Below are positions 1-5,417 of a stretch of 5,417 nucleotides of DNA, piece after piece. Source of the DNA: Vicinamibacteria bacterium (GTDB lineage: Bacteria; Acidobacteriota; Vicinamibacteria; Vicinamibacterales; 2-12-FULL-66-21); contig JAICSD010000323.1 in NCBI GenBank assembly GCA_025937075.1, positions 1-5,417 of the forward strand, given 5' to 3'. The notes beneath the pieces were generated by a model, which was given only the letters and a program-made list of their open reading frames with translations, was not told the origin of the DNA and did not search any database. How positions within the stretch are numbered: the stretch's first letter is position 1; each line of letters opens with the position of its first letter. Made by a program: the position numbers and the translations under genes.

Positions 1-2
1 CC

Positions 3-338
3 GAGCTGCAGCGTCAGGCGGCCGAACGCGCGCTGGGTCAGGTACGGATCATCGCGGCGATGGCCATCGGCGTCTGGATGATCTCGGCCGCGCTGGGGGT
101 CTGGATGCCGGGCATGCGCGGCGGCATCGCGCGCGGACTTCTCGCCGGCGGCTGGGCGTTCGTGCTCGCGGCGCTTGCCGCGGCGTTTGCGGCCTGGCAG
201 CGGATTTCCAGCTGGGGTGCATCCAATACAGCTGGACACGCCGCGTCTGGCGGTCCGGGGCTTGCAGAACGTCTTGCTCCCTGGCTGCTGCTGGGCGCGA
301 TTGCGTTGTCCGGCGCCTCGCTGCTCGTCGCGCTGTAG
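3..338 (+). CDS. Partial small membrane protein, function unknown (C-terminal 111 residues)
   Basis: I do not recognise this protein family. The frame is open from the left edge, so the gene probably starts upstream. An internal ATG at 60 is possible, but the residues before it read as normal protein (an amphipathic stretch rich in Glu, Arg and Ala). Three hydrophobic segments are visible: about residues 16-35, 44-64 and 92-111. A polar, Gly/Ser-rich loop separates the last two. The protein ends directly after the third segment with almost no tail. The stop (TAG, 336-338) lies inside the first unit of the downstream tandem repeat, so the original C-terminus may have been altered by repeat insertion. 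It is probably an inner-membrane protein, with no catalytic motif visible. It is separated by 199 bp from the next gene, so co-transcription is uncertain. Confidence 0.6.
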   Translation, partial: ELQRQAAERALGQVRIIAAMAIGVWMISAALGVWMPGMRGGIARGLLAGGWAFVLAALAAAFAAWQRISSWGASNTAGHAASGGPGLAERLAPWLLLGAIALSGASLLVAL

Positions 339-494
339 GCTCACAGGAGTTCAAGAGACCAGGAGCATTGATTTCTCCGGATCTCCTGTAGGCTCACAGG
401 AGTTCAAGAGACCAGGAGCATTGATTTCTCCGGATCTCCTGTAGGCTCATAGGAGATTCAAGAGACCAGGAACATTCATTTCTCCTGATCTCCT
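335..494. repeat. Three tandem copies of a 53-54 bp dyad-containing intergenic repeat
   Basis: Units span 335-387, 388-440 and 441-494. Units 1 and 2 are identical. Unit 3 has four substitutions and one inserted A. Each unit starts GTAGGCTCA and ends GATCTCCT. In unit 1, ACAGGAG (343-349) can pair with CTCCTGT (383-389), which runs two bases into unit 2. A second, imperfect pairing, 355-365 with 375-385 (9 of 11 pairs), competes for bases 383-385. At each junction CTCCTGT also faces ACAGGAG, or ATAGGAG before unit 3, across six bases. Copies are directly abutting with no unique spacers, so this is not a CRISPR. It fills most of the gap between two genes on the same strand. Its role is unknown; an interspersed REP-like element or an RNA processing or attenuation structure are both possible. 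Confidence 0.9.
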
Positions 495-537
495 GTGCTT
501 CCACGATGATGCTTCCCAGGGAGACACGCACGCACCG

Positions 538-1068
538 ATGATCACCGTGTTCGGCGCCGACTGGTGTGAGGACACCCGGCGCATCCTTCGGCATTTGCGC
601 CGCCTGTCGGTGGCGCATCGCTATCTCAACATCGACGAGGATCTCGCGGCGCTCGAGCGCGCGCTCGTGCTGAACCGGGGCGTCCGGCGGACGCCCGTCA
701 TCGAGCTCCGCAGCCGCGTGCTCGTGGAACCGTCGAACGAATCGCTCACCGAAGCGCTCATCGACGACGGCGATCTGACGCGGGAGGACGCGCAGGAGCG
801 GATGACCCTCCAGAATGTGGGCGACCTCGAGCGCGCATTGCGGACGGGCGCAGGCCTCGTGCTGCTCGCGATCGCTCCGCGCCTTCCTCGCATGCTCACC
901 TGGCCCGTGCGGGTGGCGGGCACCGCCGTCGCGCTCTCGGGCATTGCCGGCTGGTGCCCCGCCTATTTCGCGGCGAACGTGAGCTCGCTCGACGGTCCCG
1001 GCGATCGGCCGGCGGAGGCCGCCCGGGAAGGCTGGGTCGGTCGCGTCCTGCCGGAGCCGGCGCAGTGA
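538..1068 (+). CDS. Glutaredoxin-like domain fused to DUF2892 (YgaP-like) membrane domain
   Basis: The N-terminal part (about residues 1-80) looks like a small thioredoxin-fold or glutaredoxin protein: beta strand MITVFGADWC, active-site Cys10 in C-E-D-T, and the cis-proline motif TPV at 52-54. The second Cys of the usual CxxC is Thr13, so it would act by a monothiol mechanism, if it is active. The C-terminal part (about 91-148) matches the DUF2892 pattern: NVGDLERALR at 93-102, two hydrophobic segments (about 103-117 and 121-139) and a final GWCPAYF with Cys140. DUF2892 is the membrane part of YgaP-type proteins. A membrane-tethered thiol-redox role is inferred. ATG 538 is the only plausible start nearby; AGGGAG at 518-523 is 14 nt away, a long spacing. 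The stop overlaps the next start as GTGA, which suggests translational coupling to glgB. The roughly 28-residue tail is polar and unassigned. Confidence 0.75.
   Translation: MITVFGADWCEDTRRILRHLRRLSVAHRYLNIDEDLAALERALVLNRGVRRTPVIELRSRVLVEPSNESLTEALIDDGDLTREDAQERMTLQNVGDLERALRTGAGLVLLAIAPRLPRMLTWPVRVAGTAVALSGIAGWCPAYFAANVSSLDGPGDRPAEAAREGWVGRVLPEPAQ
1053..1056 (+). promoter_or_regulatory. Ribosome binding site deciding the glgB GTG start
   Basis: GGAG at 1053-1056 sits 8 nt before the GTG at 1065. It supports this start over the ATG at 954, which would add an Arg-rich leader of 37 residues and place the start deep inside the upstream gene. Confidence 0.6.
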
Positions 1069-3254
1069 ACCCGGCCGTCGATCGCGGCTTCGACGCGCTT
1101 GCCGGCGCACGTCATTCCGATCCGTTCTCGATCCTCGGTCCGCATCGGCAGGACGGCGGCCTGGTGATCCGCGCCTTTCATCCGTCCGCGGAGCGCGTGC
1201 TCGTCACCGGCGCGCACGAGCCGGCGGAGATGACCCGCGTCCATCCGGCCGGGATCTTCGAAGCGCGCTTTCCCGAGGTGCAGGAGCCATTCGACTACCG
1301 GCTGCGGATCGTGTACCCCGGCGGCTACTCGAACGAGATCGACGATCCGTACCGGTACGGCCGGATCATCTCCGACTACGATCTGTATCTCTTCGGCGAA
1401 GGCAAGCACACGCGCATCTACGACGAGCTGGGCGCGCACCTCTTGTGGATTGGCGCCGCGGAAGGCACGCACTTCGCCGTCTGGGCTCCCAACGCGGAGC
1501 GCGTCAGCGTCGTCGGCGACTTCAACGGGTGGGACGGCCGCGTGCACCCGATGCGATCGCTCGGCGCGAGCGGTGTCTGGGAAATCTTCCTGCCGGGCGT
1601 GCGGCAAGGGCAGCGCTACAAGTTCGAGATCCGTTCGCGCGCGCACGGAGAGCTGCTGCTCAAGTGCGATCCGTTCGGGTTTGCATTCGAAGTCCCGCCG
1701 CTCTCTGCCTGCATCGTCACGCGAACGGATTACGAGTGGGGCGACGCGGACTGGATCGCGTCGCGCGCCAGCCAGAACGCGTGGTTCAACCGGCCGATGG
1801 CGGTGTACGAAGTGCACCTCGGCTCGTGGGCGCGCATTCCGGTGGAGGCGAATCGCTATCTCACCTACCGCGAGCTTGCCGAGCGCGTGATCCCGTACGT
1901 GAAGGAGATGGGCTACACGCACATCGAACTGCTGCCCGTCATGGAGCACCCGTTCTCGGGATCGTGGGGCTATCAGGTGATTGGTTTCTACGCGCCCACG
2001 AGCCGGTTCGGCGCGCCCGCGGATTTCAAGGCGTTCGTGGACGCCTGTCACCAGGCGGGCCTCGGCGTGATCCTCGACTGGGTTCCCGGGCATTTTCCGA
2101 AGGACGCCCACGGCCTCGCGCGCTTCGACGGGACTTCGCTGTACGAGCACGCGGACCCGCGCCAGGGAGAGCACCGCGACTGGGGCACCCTCATCTTCAA
2201 TTACGGGCGCAACGAGGTCCGTAATTTCCTGCTCGCCAACGCGCTGTTCTGGATGCAGGAGTATCACGCCGACGGCGTTCGGGTGGATGCGGTCGCCTCG
2301 ATGCTGTACCTGGACTACTCGCGGCACGAAGGGGAGTGGGTGCCGAACCGCTTCGGCGGACGCGAAAACCTCGACGCGGTCGATTTCTTGCGGCAGCTCA
2401 ATTCCCTCACGCACTCGGAGCATTCAGGTTCGATCACCGTCGCCGAGGAATCGACGGCATTTCCATCCGTCAGCCGGCCCACGTATCTAGGCGGCCTCGG
2501 TTTCACCTACAAGTGGAACATGGGCTGGATGAACGATATTCTCGAATACATCCGCCAGGATCCCGTCTATCGCCGCTATCACCACCAGCACCTGACGTTC
2601 TCGCTCCTCTACGCGTTCACGGAGAACTTCATCCTCCCCTTCTCGCACGACGAGGTGGTGCACGGGAAGGGTTCGATGTTCGCGAAGATCCCGGGCGACG
2701 ACTGGCAGAAGGCCGCGACGCTGCGCGCGCTGTACGGCTACATGTACTCGCATCCCGGCAAGAAGCTGATGTTCATGGGCTGCGAGTTCGGGCAGGGCAC
2801 GGAGTGGAACTACGATCACAGCCTCGACTGGCACCTGCTGCAGTACCCGCTCCACAGCGGCCTTCGCAAGTTCGTGCAGGATCTGAATCACGCCTACACC
2901 GCGGAGCCATCGCTCCATCAGTGCGATTTCGACTCGCACGGATTTCAGTGGATTGATTGCAACGATAGCGACAACTCGGTCGTGTCGTTCGTTCGCCGGG
3001 CGACGGATCCTGCCGACTTCCTCGTCGCCATCCTGAACTTCACGCCCGTTCCCCGCCACGGGTATACCGTCGGCGTCCCGCGGGCGGGGAGCTACACCGA
3101 ACTCCTGAACAGCGACGCGGATCTGTACGGCGGCACCAACGTCGGCAACGGCGGCGTCGTCTTCACCGAGCCGGTCCCCGCCCACGGCCACGCCGACTCG
3201 CTGCGCCTCACGCTCCCGCCGCTCGGATTTCTGCTGCTGAAGCCGGCAGGGTAG
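1065..3254 (+). CDS. glgB: 1,4-alpha-glucan (glycogen) branching enzyme
   Basis: This enzyme cuts alpha-1,4-glucan chains and rejoins them as alpha-1,6 branches during glycogen synthesis in the cytoplasm. From GTG 1065 it is 729 aa, close to the 728 aa of E. coli GlgB. Family features appear in order: an N-terminal beta module with HSDPFSILGPH (about 9-105), a CBM48 module with FAVWAPNAERVSVVGDFNGW (about 128-215), the GH13 barrel from MAVYEVHLGSW (residue 245), and a C-terminal beta domain (about 625-727). Conserved regions include DWVPGHFP with Asp338, DGVRVDAVASMLYLDYSR with nucleophile Asp408, AEEST with acid/base Glu461, and SHDEVVHGKGSM with Asp529. These match E. coli positions 335, 405, 458 and 526 with a constant offset of three. 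The start overlaps the upstream stop (GTGA). No other glycogen gene lies in the window. The frame is intact. Confidence 0.97.
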   Translation: MNPAVDRGFDALAGARHSDPFSILGPHRQDGGLVIRAFHPSAERVLVTGAHEPAEMTRVHPAGIFEARFPEVQEPFDYRLRIVYPGGYSNEIDDPYRYGRIISDYDLYLFGEGKHTRIYDELGAHLLWIGAAEGTHFAVWAPNAERVSVVGDFNGWDGRVHPMRSLGASGVWEIFLPGVRQGQRYKFEIRSRAHGELLLKCDPFGFAFEVPPLSACIVTRTDYEWGDADWIASRASQNAWFNRPMAVYEVHLGSWARIPVEANRYLTYRELAERVIPYVKEMGYTHIELLPVMEHPFSGSWGYQVIGFYAPTSRFGAPADFKAFVDACHQAGLGVILDWVPGHFPKDAHGLARFDGTSLYEHADPRQGEHRDWGTLIFNYGRNEVRNFLLANALFWMQEYHADGVRVDAVASMLYLDYSRHEGEWVPNRFGGRENLDAVDFLRQLNSLTHSEHSGSITVAEESTAFPSVSRPTYLGGLGFTYKWNMGWMNDILEYIRQDPVYRRYHHQHLTFSLLYAFTENFILPFSHDEVVHGKGSMFAKIPGDDWQKAATLRALYGYMYSHPGKKLMFMGCEFGQGTEWNYDHSLDWHLLQYPLHSGLRKFVQDLNHAYTAEPSLHQCDFDSHGFQWIDCNDSDNSVVSFVRRATDPADFLVAILNFTPVPRHGYTVGVPRAGSYTELLNSDADLYGGTNVGNGGVVFTEPVPAHGHADSLRLTLPPLGFLLLKPAG

Positions 3255-3257
3255 GGG

Positions 3258-3293
3258 CGGCGCTGGCGCGGCGGAGCCGAACGGCGCTGGCGC
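3258..3293. repeat. Short 12-bp direct repeat after glgB
   Basis: CGGCGCTGGCGC occurs at 3258-3269 and again at 3282-3293, a 24-bp period. It starts three bases after the glgB stop. It could be a small local duplication; no function is evident. Confidence 0.5.
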
Positions 3294-3321
3294 ATTGTGG
3301 GTCTCGCTCCCGCTGCCGTCA

Positions 3322-3335
3322 CGCGGGAAACCGCG
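3322..3335. other. Small hairpin with GAAA tetraloop
   Basis: CGCGG, GAAA, CCGCG form a perfect 5-bp GC stem closed by a GNRA-type loop on the plus strand, about 70 nt after the glgB stop. No T-run follows, so it is not a classical intrinsic terminator. It may simply be chance in GC-rich DNA. Confidence 0.3.
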
Positions 3336-3436
3336 CTCCCGGCGATGGAACTAACGATGGGCCGCGTTGGTTGGGGTTTGCCGATCTCCGGTGAGCCGAC
3401 TGTTCAGCTTCAAGGGTTAGCCGATGCATACGGTCC

Positions 3437-3454
3437 GCGTCCGACAGCGGACGT
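3437..3454. terminator. Possible hairpin between convergent glgB and EVE genes
   Basis: CGTCCG (3438-3443), loop ACAG, CGGACG (3448-3453) form a perfect 6-bp stem, extendable by one G-T wobble. Its position between two convergent genes suits a bidirectional terminator. Neither side has a T-tract, so the assignment is weak. The rest of 3255-3506 shows no convincing gene. Confidence 0.3.
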
Positions 3455-3506
3455 CGGGTCAGCCGGGGTGCGGTGAACGGACCTGCCGCGCCGCGCTCAC
3501 GCGCGA

Positions 3507-3914
3507 CTAGCCGGCCATCGCGACAATCGCGTGCCATTCGTCGTCGGAGACGGGCATGACGGACAGCCGCGGCATGCGCGTCAGGGGCAGCGACGCGAAA
3601 CGCTTGTCAGCCTTGATCGACGCGAGCGACACGGGCGCTTTCAACTTTTTCACGGGCGCGACATCGACGGCGTACAGCTTGCCGGACTTGTCCGCGGGAT
3701 CGGGATAGGCGTTGCCCACGGCCTTCGCGATCCCCACGACCGCCTTCTCGTCGCCCGTGTGATAGAAGAAGATCTGATCGCCCTTCTTCACCGCGCGGAG
3801 ATGCTTTTGTGCGAGCGGGTTCTTGACGCCCGTCCATGACGTCTTGCCGTCGCGCACGAGGTCGTCATAGCTGTAATGCGTGGGTTCTTCCTTGAAGAGC
3901 CAATTCATCATCAT
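3507..3914 (-). CDS. EVE-domain (PUA-like fold) protein
   Basis: This is a small single-domain protein (133-135 aa) of the EVE family, related to human THYN1 and to YTH/PUA folds. Family marks are the N-terminal MNWLFKEEPTHYSYDDL, then SWTGVKNPLAQKHLR, then KKGDQIFFYHTG and VVGIAKAV. EVE domains are known or proposed to bind modified bases such as modified cytosines through an aromatic pocket; the ligand here is unknown. Three consecutive ATGs (first bases 3914, 3911 and 3908) precede the conserved core. I give the outermost; 3908 fits family alignments equally well. A longer in-frame start at 3956 would run through the divergent gene's start and is unlikely. No clear Shine-Dalgarno sequence is visible. 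It is divergent from mug with only 8-14 bp between starts, and convergent with glgB. Confidence 0.9.
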   Translation of the reverse strand: MMMNWLFKEEPTHYSYDDLVRDGKTSWTGVKNPLAQKHLRAVKKGDQIFFYHTGDEKAVVGIAKAVGNAYPDPADKSGKLYAVDVAPVKKLKAPVSLASIKADKRFASLPLTRMPRLSVMPVSDDEWHAIVAMAG

Positions 3915-3928
3915 ACTTAGAGATGATG
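3909..3928. promoter_or_regulatory. Inverted repeat spanning the divergent EVE/mug starts
   Basis: CATCAT (3909-3914) and ATGATG (3923-3928) form a perfect 6-bp inverted repeat around the 8-bp spacer ACTTAGAG. The arms are the start codons of the two divergent genes. Both promoters must lie inside the opposite gene, unless the messages are leaderless. The symmetry may only reflect back-to-back ATG runs, so an operator role is speculative. Confidence 0.25.
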
Positions 3929-4744
3929 CATCGGCCGTTGTCAAGGCGCGAGGCATGGCGCAAGCTTCGGCTCACGGACCGTATCCAGCCGGGCGTGCGC
4001 GTGCTGCTCGTGGGAATCAATCCAGGCGTGCGATCGGCGCAGACCGGACATCACTTCGCCGGCCCATCGAATCGATTCTGGAAGCTGCTGTACGAATCGC
4101 GTCTGGTGCCGGAGCCGATCACGTTCGAGGACGATGTGCGGCTGCCGGAGTGGGGACTGGGCGTGACGAACGTGATCGCGCGGCCGAGCCCCGGGATCGA
4201 CGCGCTTCGTCCGGCCGAGTACCTCGAAGGATGGCGCGTGCTCGAGCAGAAGATCGATCGGTTTCGGCCGCCGATCGTGGCGTTCGTCGGCGTGACGTTG
4301 TACCGCATGCTGTGGAAGACGCTCGGCGCGGCGCCTGCGCCGGCAATCGAGCCTGGCTTCCAGCACGCAACCGTGCACGGTGCGAGGATCTTCGTTCTCC
4401 CGAACCCGAGCGGACGCAACGCGAACTTCAGCTACGCGCAGATGCTGGACGGGTTCCGGGGGCTCAAGCGAGCGATGGACGAAGTATCGATTGATGCCAG
4501 AGCGTGCGTCATAAACCGAGGCGAAGGAGCGAAAGGGGAGTCCGAGGGGCGAAGCCCCTCGGACGAGATTAATGCGCGCCGACGGGTCCGCCCTCGGATC
4601 GTGGACGCTTCATCAGGAAGATCAAGGGCAGGAGCAGCAGGAATATCCATCCCAGCAGCCGAAAAAGCGACACGAACGCCACCATCGCCGCTTGCTGCTG
4701 CACGGATCCGAAGAGCGCCGCGTAAGCGCGCTGGGTCGCTGTAG
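3923..4744 (+). CDS. mug: Mug/TDG-family mismatch-specific DNA glycosylase with aberrant C-terminal extension
   Basis: This enzyme removes uracil or thymine from G mismatches, and often ethenocytosine, starting base-excision repair. The core covers about residues 20-191. LLVGINPG carries the catalytic-site Asn33, corresponding to Asn18 of E. coli Mug. HHFAGPSNRFWKLLYESRL and WGLGVTNVIARPSPG follow, and LPNPSGRNANFSY (159-171) is the second conserved motif. E. coli Mug is 168 aa, so a normal end is expected near residue 190 (about nt 4495). No in-frame stop occurs there. The frame runs another 82 codons of Arg/Ala/Ser-rich sequence, through the hairpin at 4540-4564 and 176 bp into the antisense strand of the MFS gene. 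That tail resembles non-coding translation. Stops in the other two frames at 4492 and 4512 suggest a frameshift or stop loss. ATG 3923 or 3926 is the start; there is no clear ribosome binding site. Confidence 0.88.
   Translation: MMHRPLSRREAWRKLRLTDRIQPGVRVLLVGINPGVRSAQTGHHFAGPSNRFWKLLYESRLVPEPITFEDDVRLPEWGLGVTNVIARPSPGIDALRPAEYLEGWRVLEQKIDRFRPPIVAFVGVTLYRMLWKTLGAAPAPAIEPGFQHATVHGARIFVLPNPSGRNANFSYAQMLDGFRGLKRAMDEVSIDARACVINRGEGAKGESEGRSPSDEINARRRVRPRIVDASSGRSRAGAAGISIPAAEKATRTPPSPLAAARIRRAPRKRAGSL
4540..4564. terminator. Strong 11-bp hairpin between convergent mug and MFS genes
   Basis: GTCCGAGGGGC (4540-4550) and GCCCCTCGGAC (4554-4564) are perfect complements around a 3-base loop, GAA on the plus strand. 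It lies four bases after the MFS stop as read on the minus strand. The minus-strand sequence beyond it is pyrimidine-rich with a short TTT, which fits a terminator for the MFS gene. The plus-strand side has no T-run. It falls inside the extended mug frame. It could instead belong to a dispersed palindromic repeat family. Confidence 0.55.
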
Positions 4745-5417
4745 CCATATCGGCGCCGGCCGCGAGGAAGCCGCTCCTGGCCGCTTCGAACGCGCGCCGC
4801 GTCACGTCCGAGTACGGATCGACGTGCGCGCCGAAAACGTTGATGTAGGCTTGCTGCTTCCTCGCGAGCAGCGTGCCGGTAGTGGCGATTCCAACGCTGC
4901 CGCCGATATTCCGCATCAGATTGAACAGGCTCGTCGCGTTGCCCATGCGCTCGCGCGGAATGGGATCCATACTGATCGTCGTCAGGGGCACGAAGAGCGC
5001 AGAGAGGCTGAGGCCCTGGAAGAACTGCGGCCAGAAGATGTCCCAGTAGCCGGCGTTCAGATTCAGGTCGCCGAGCCAGATGAGCGTCAGCGCTCCCCCG
5101 ATGAGGCCCACCGCGACCAACTTGCGAGCGTCGATCTTGCCGGTGAGCACGCCAATGAGCGGCATGCCGATGAACGATCCGATTCCCCGCGGCGCCATGG
5201 CGATGCCAGCCTGCAGCGCCGGGTAACCGAGCAGCGTCTGCAGCATGATTGGCAGCAGCACGAGGCTGCCGTAGAGTACGAACCCGAGCGTCGTCATCAG
5301 GAAGACGCCCGTGCTGTAGGTCCGCTCCTTGAACACGTGGAGATCGACGACCGGTTCCCTAGCCATCCACTCGCGCACGATGAACGCAACGACCCCGATC
5401 GAGGACGTGATGACGAG
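4569..5417 (-). CDS. DHA2/EmrB-QacA-type MFS efflux transporter, partial (C-terminal half)
   Basis: This is the last 282 residues of a proton-driven multidrug exporter of the 14-helix DHA2 family (usually about 500-530 aa); the 5' end lies beyond the right edge. The frame stays open to the edge, so the GTG at 5378 is not the true start. Seven hydrophobic segments fit helices 8-14: about residues 1-14, 37-59, 68-91, 99-116, 127-149, 167-185 and 245-269. Recognisable family stretches are AGIAMAPRGIGSFIGMPLIG, WPQFFQGLSLSALFVPLTTI and NLMRNIGGSVGIATTGTLLA. A polar loop (about 186-240) probably faces the periplasm. The end is a short basic cytoplasmic tail. EmrB-like partners such as an EmrA membrane-fusion protein would lie outside the window. 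The substrate cannot be told. Its 3' end overlaps the antisense mug extension. Confidence 0.93.
   Translation of the reverse strand, partial: LVITSSIGVVAFIVREWMAREPVVDLHVFKERTYSTGVFLMTTLGFVLYGSLVLLPIMLQTLLGYPALQAGIAMAPRGIGSFIGMPLIGVLTGKIDARKLVAVGLIGGALTLIWLGDLNLNAGYWDIFWPQFFQGLSLSALFVPLTTISMDPIPRERMGNATSLFNLMRNIGGSVGIATTGTLLARKQQAYINVFGAHVDPYSDVTRRAFEAARSGFLAAGADMATATQRAYAALFGSVQQQAAMVAFVSLFRLLGWIFLLLLPLIFLMKRPRSEGGPVGAH

Noticed and set aside
335..494. CRISPR array
   Set aside because: Units are directly adjacent with no variable spacers, there are only three, and no cas gene is nearby.
954..1064. Upstream ATG extending glgB by 37 residues
   Set aside because: The extra residues are Arg/Gly-rich, overlap the redox gene in another frame and are absent from GlgB proteins. 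GTG 1065 has a good ribosome binding site and gives the normal family length.
394..1110. Long minus-strand open frame (238 codons) opposite the redox gene
   Set aside because: It reads through the tandem repeat and antisense to a well-supported gene; its product is Arg/His-rich without family motifs. It is a GC-rich shadow frame.
963..2423. 486-codon minus-strand open frame opposite glgB
   Set aside because: It lies fully antisense to the conserved branching enzyme and shows no recognisable domain. Long antisense frames are expected with strong third-position GC bias.
3350..3422. Integron attC-like site (ACTAAC near 3351, GTTAGCC at 3416-3422 after a CAGCTTCAAG stretch)
   Set aside because: The right end only loosely matches the R' core pattern, and the inner arms are not complementary: the bases after CTAAC do not pair with those before GTTAG. 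No integrase or gene cassette is present.
3319..3537. 72-codon minus-strand frame in the glgB-EVE gap
   Set aside because: Composition is Arg/Pro/Ala-rich without motifs, it overlaps the EVE gene end, and there is no ribosome binding signal that I can support.
3880..4494. 204-codon plus-strand frame over the mug gene
   Set aside because: It overlaps the conserved glycosylase in another frame and is Arg/Ala/Gly-rich with no domain motif; a shadow frame.

Overview
This window is high-GC bacterial DNA with compact gene spacing and five protein-coding genes, two of them cut by the window edges. No rRNA, tRNA, insertion sequence, CRISPR array or phage gene is visible. The composition and gene mix would fit a soil or environmental bacterium such as an Acidobacteriota (Vicinamibacteria-like) lineage. 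That placement is only a guess, because nothing here is a taxonomic marker.

Left part (1-1068): the C-terminal end of a small unrecognised membrane protein runs in from the left edge. Its stop codon lies in the first of three tandem copies of a 53-54 bp dyad-containing repeat (335-494). Next comes a 176-aa protein joining a glutaredoxin-like domain with a single active-site Cys to a DUF2892 (YgaP-like) membrane domain. Its stop codon overlaps the GTG start of the next gene.

Centre (1065-3254): a complete, apparently intact glycogen branching enzyme, glgB (729 aa), has both N-terminal beta modules, the GH13 barrel and all three catalytic acids. It is probably translated by coupling from the redox gene before it. 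A 252-bp convergent intergenic region follows, holding short hairpins and a small direct repeat but no convincing gene.

Right part (3507-5417): an EVE-domain protein (minus strand) and a Mug/TDG-family mismatch glycosylase (plus strand) diverge from a gap of only about 8-14 bp. Both families deal with modified or damaged bases. The mug reading frame has no stop after the normal end of the family. It continues for about 82 low-complexity codons, through a strong 11-bp hairpin and into the antisense strand of the next gene. That gene is the C-terminal half of a DHA2/EmrB-type drug-efflux MFS transporter, read on the minus strand from beyond the right edge.

Most of the window is ordinary metabolism, repair and transport. 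The parts most worth a second look are the tandem repeat at 335-494, the glutaredoxin-DUF2892 fusion coupled to glgB, the tightly packed EVE/mug pair, and the mug readthrough tail. I did not find convincing evidence of a new multi-gene system.
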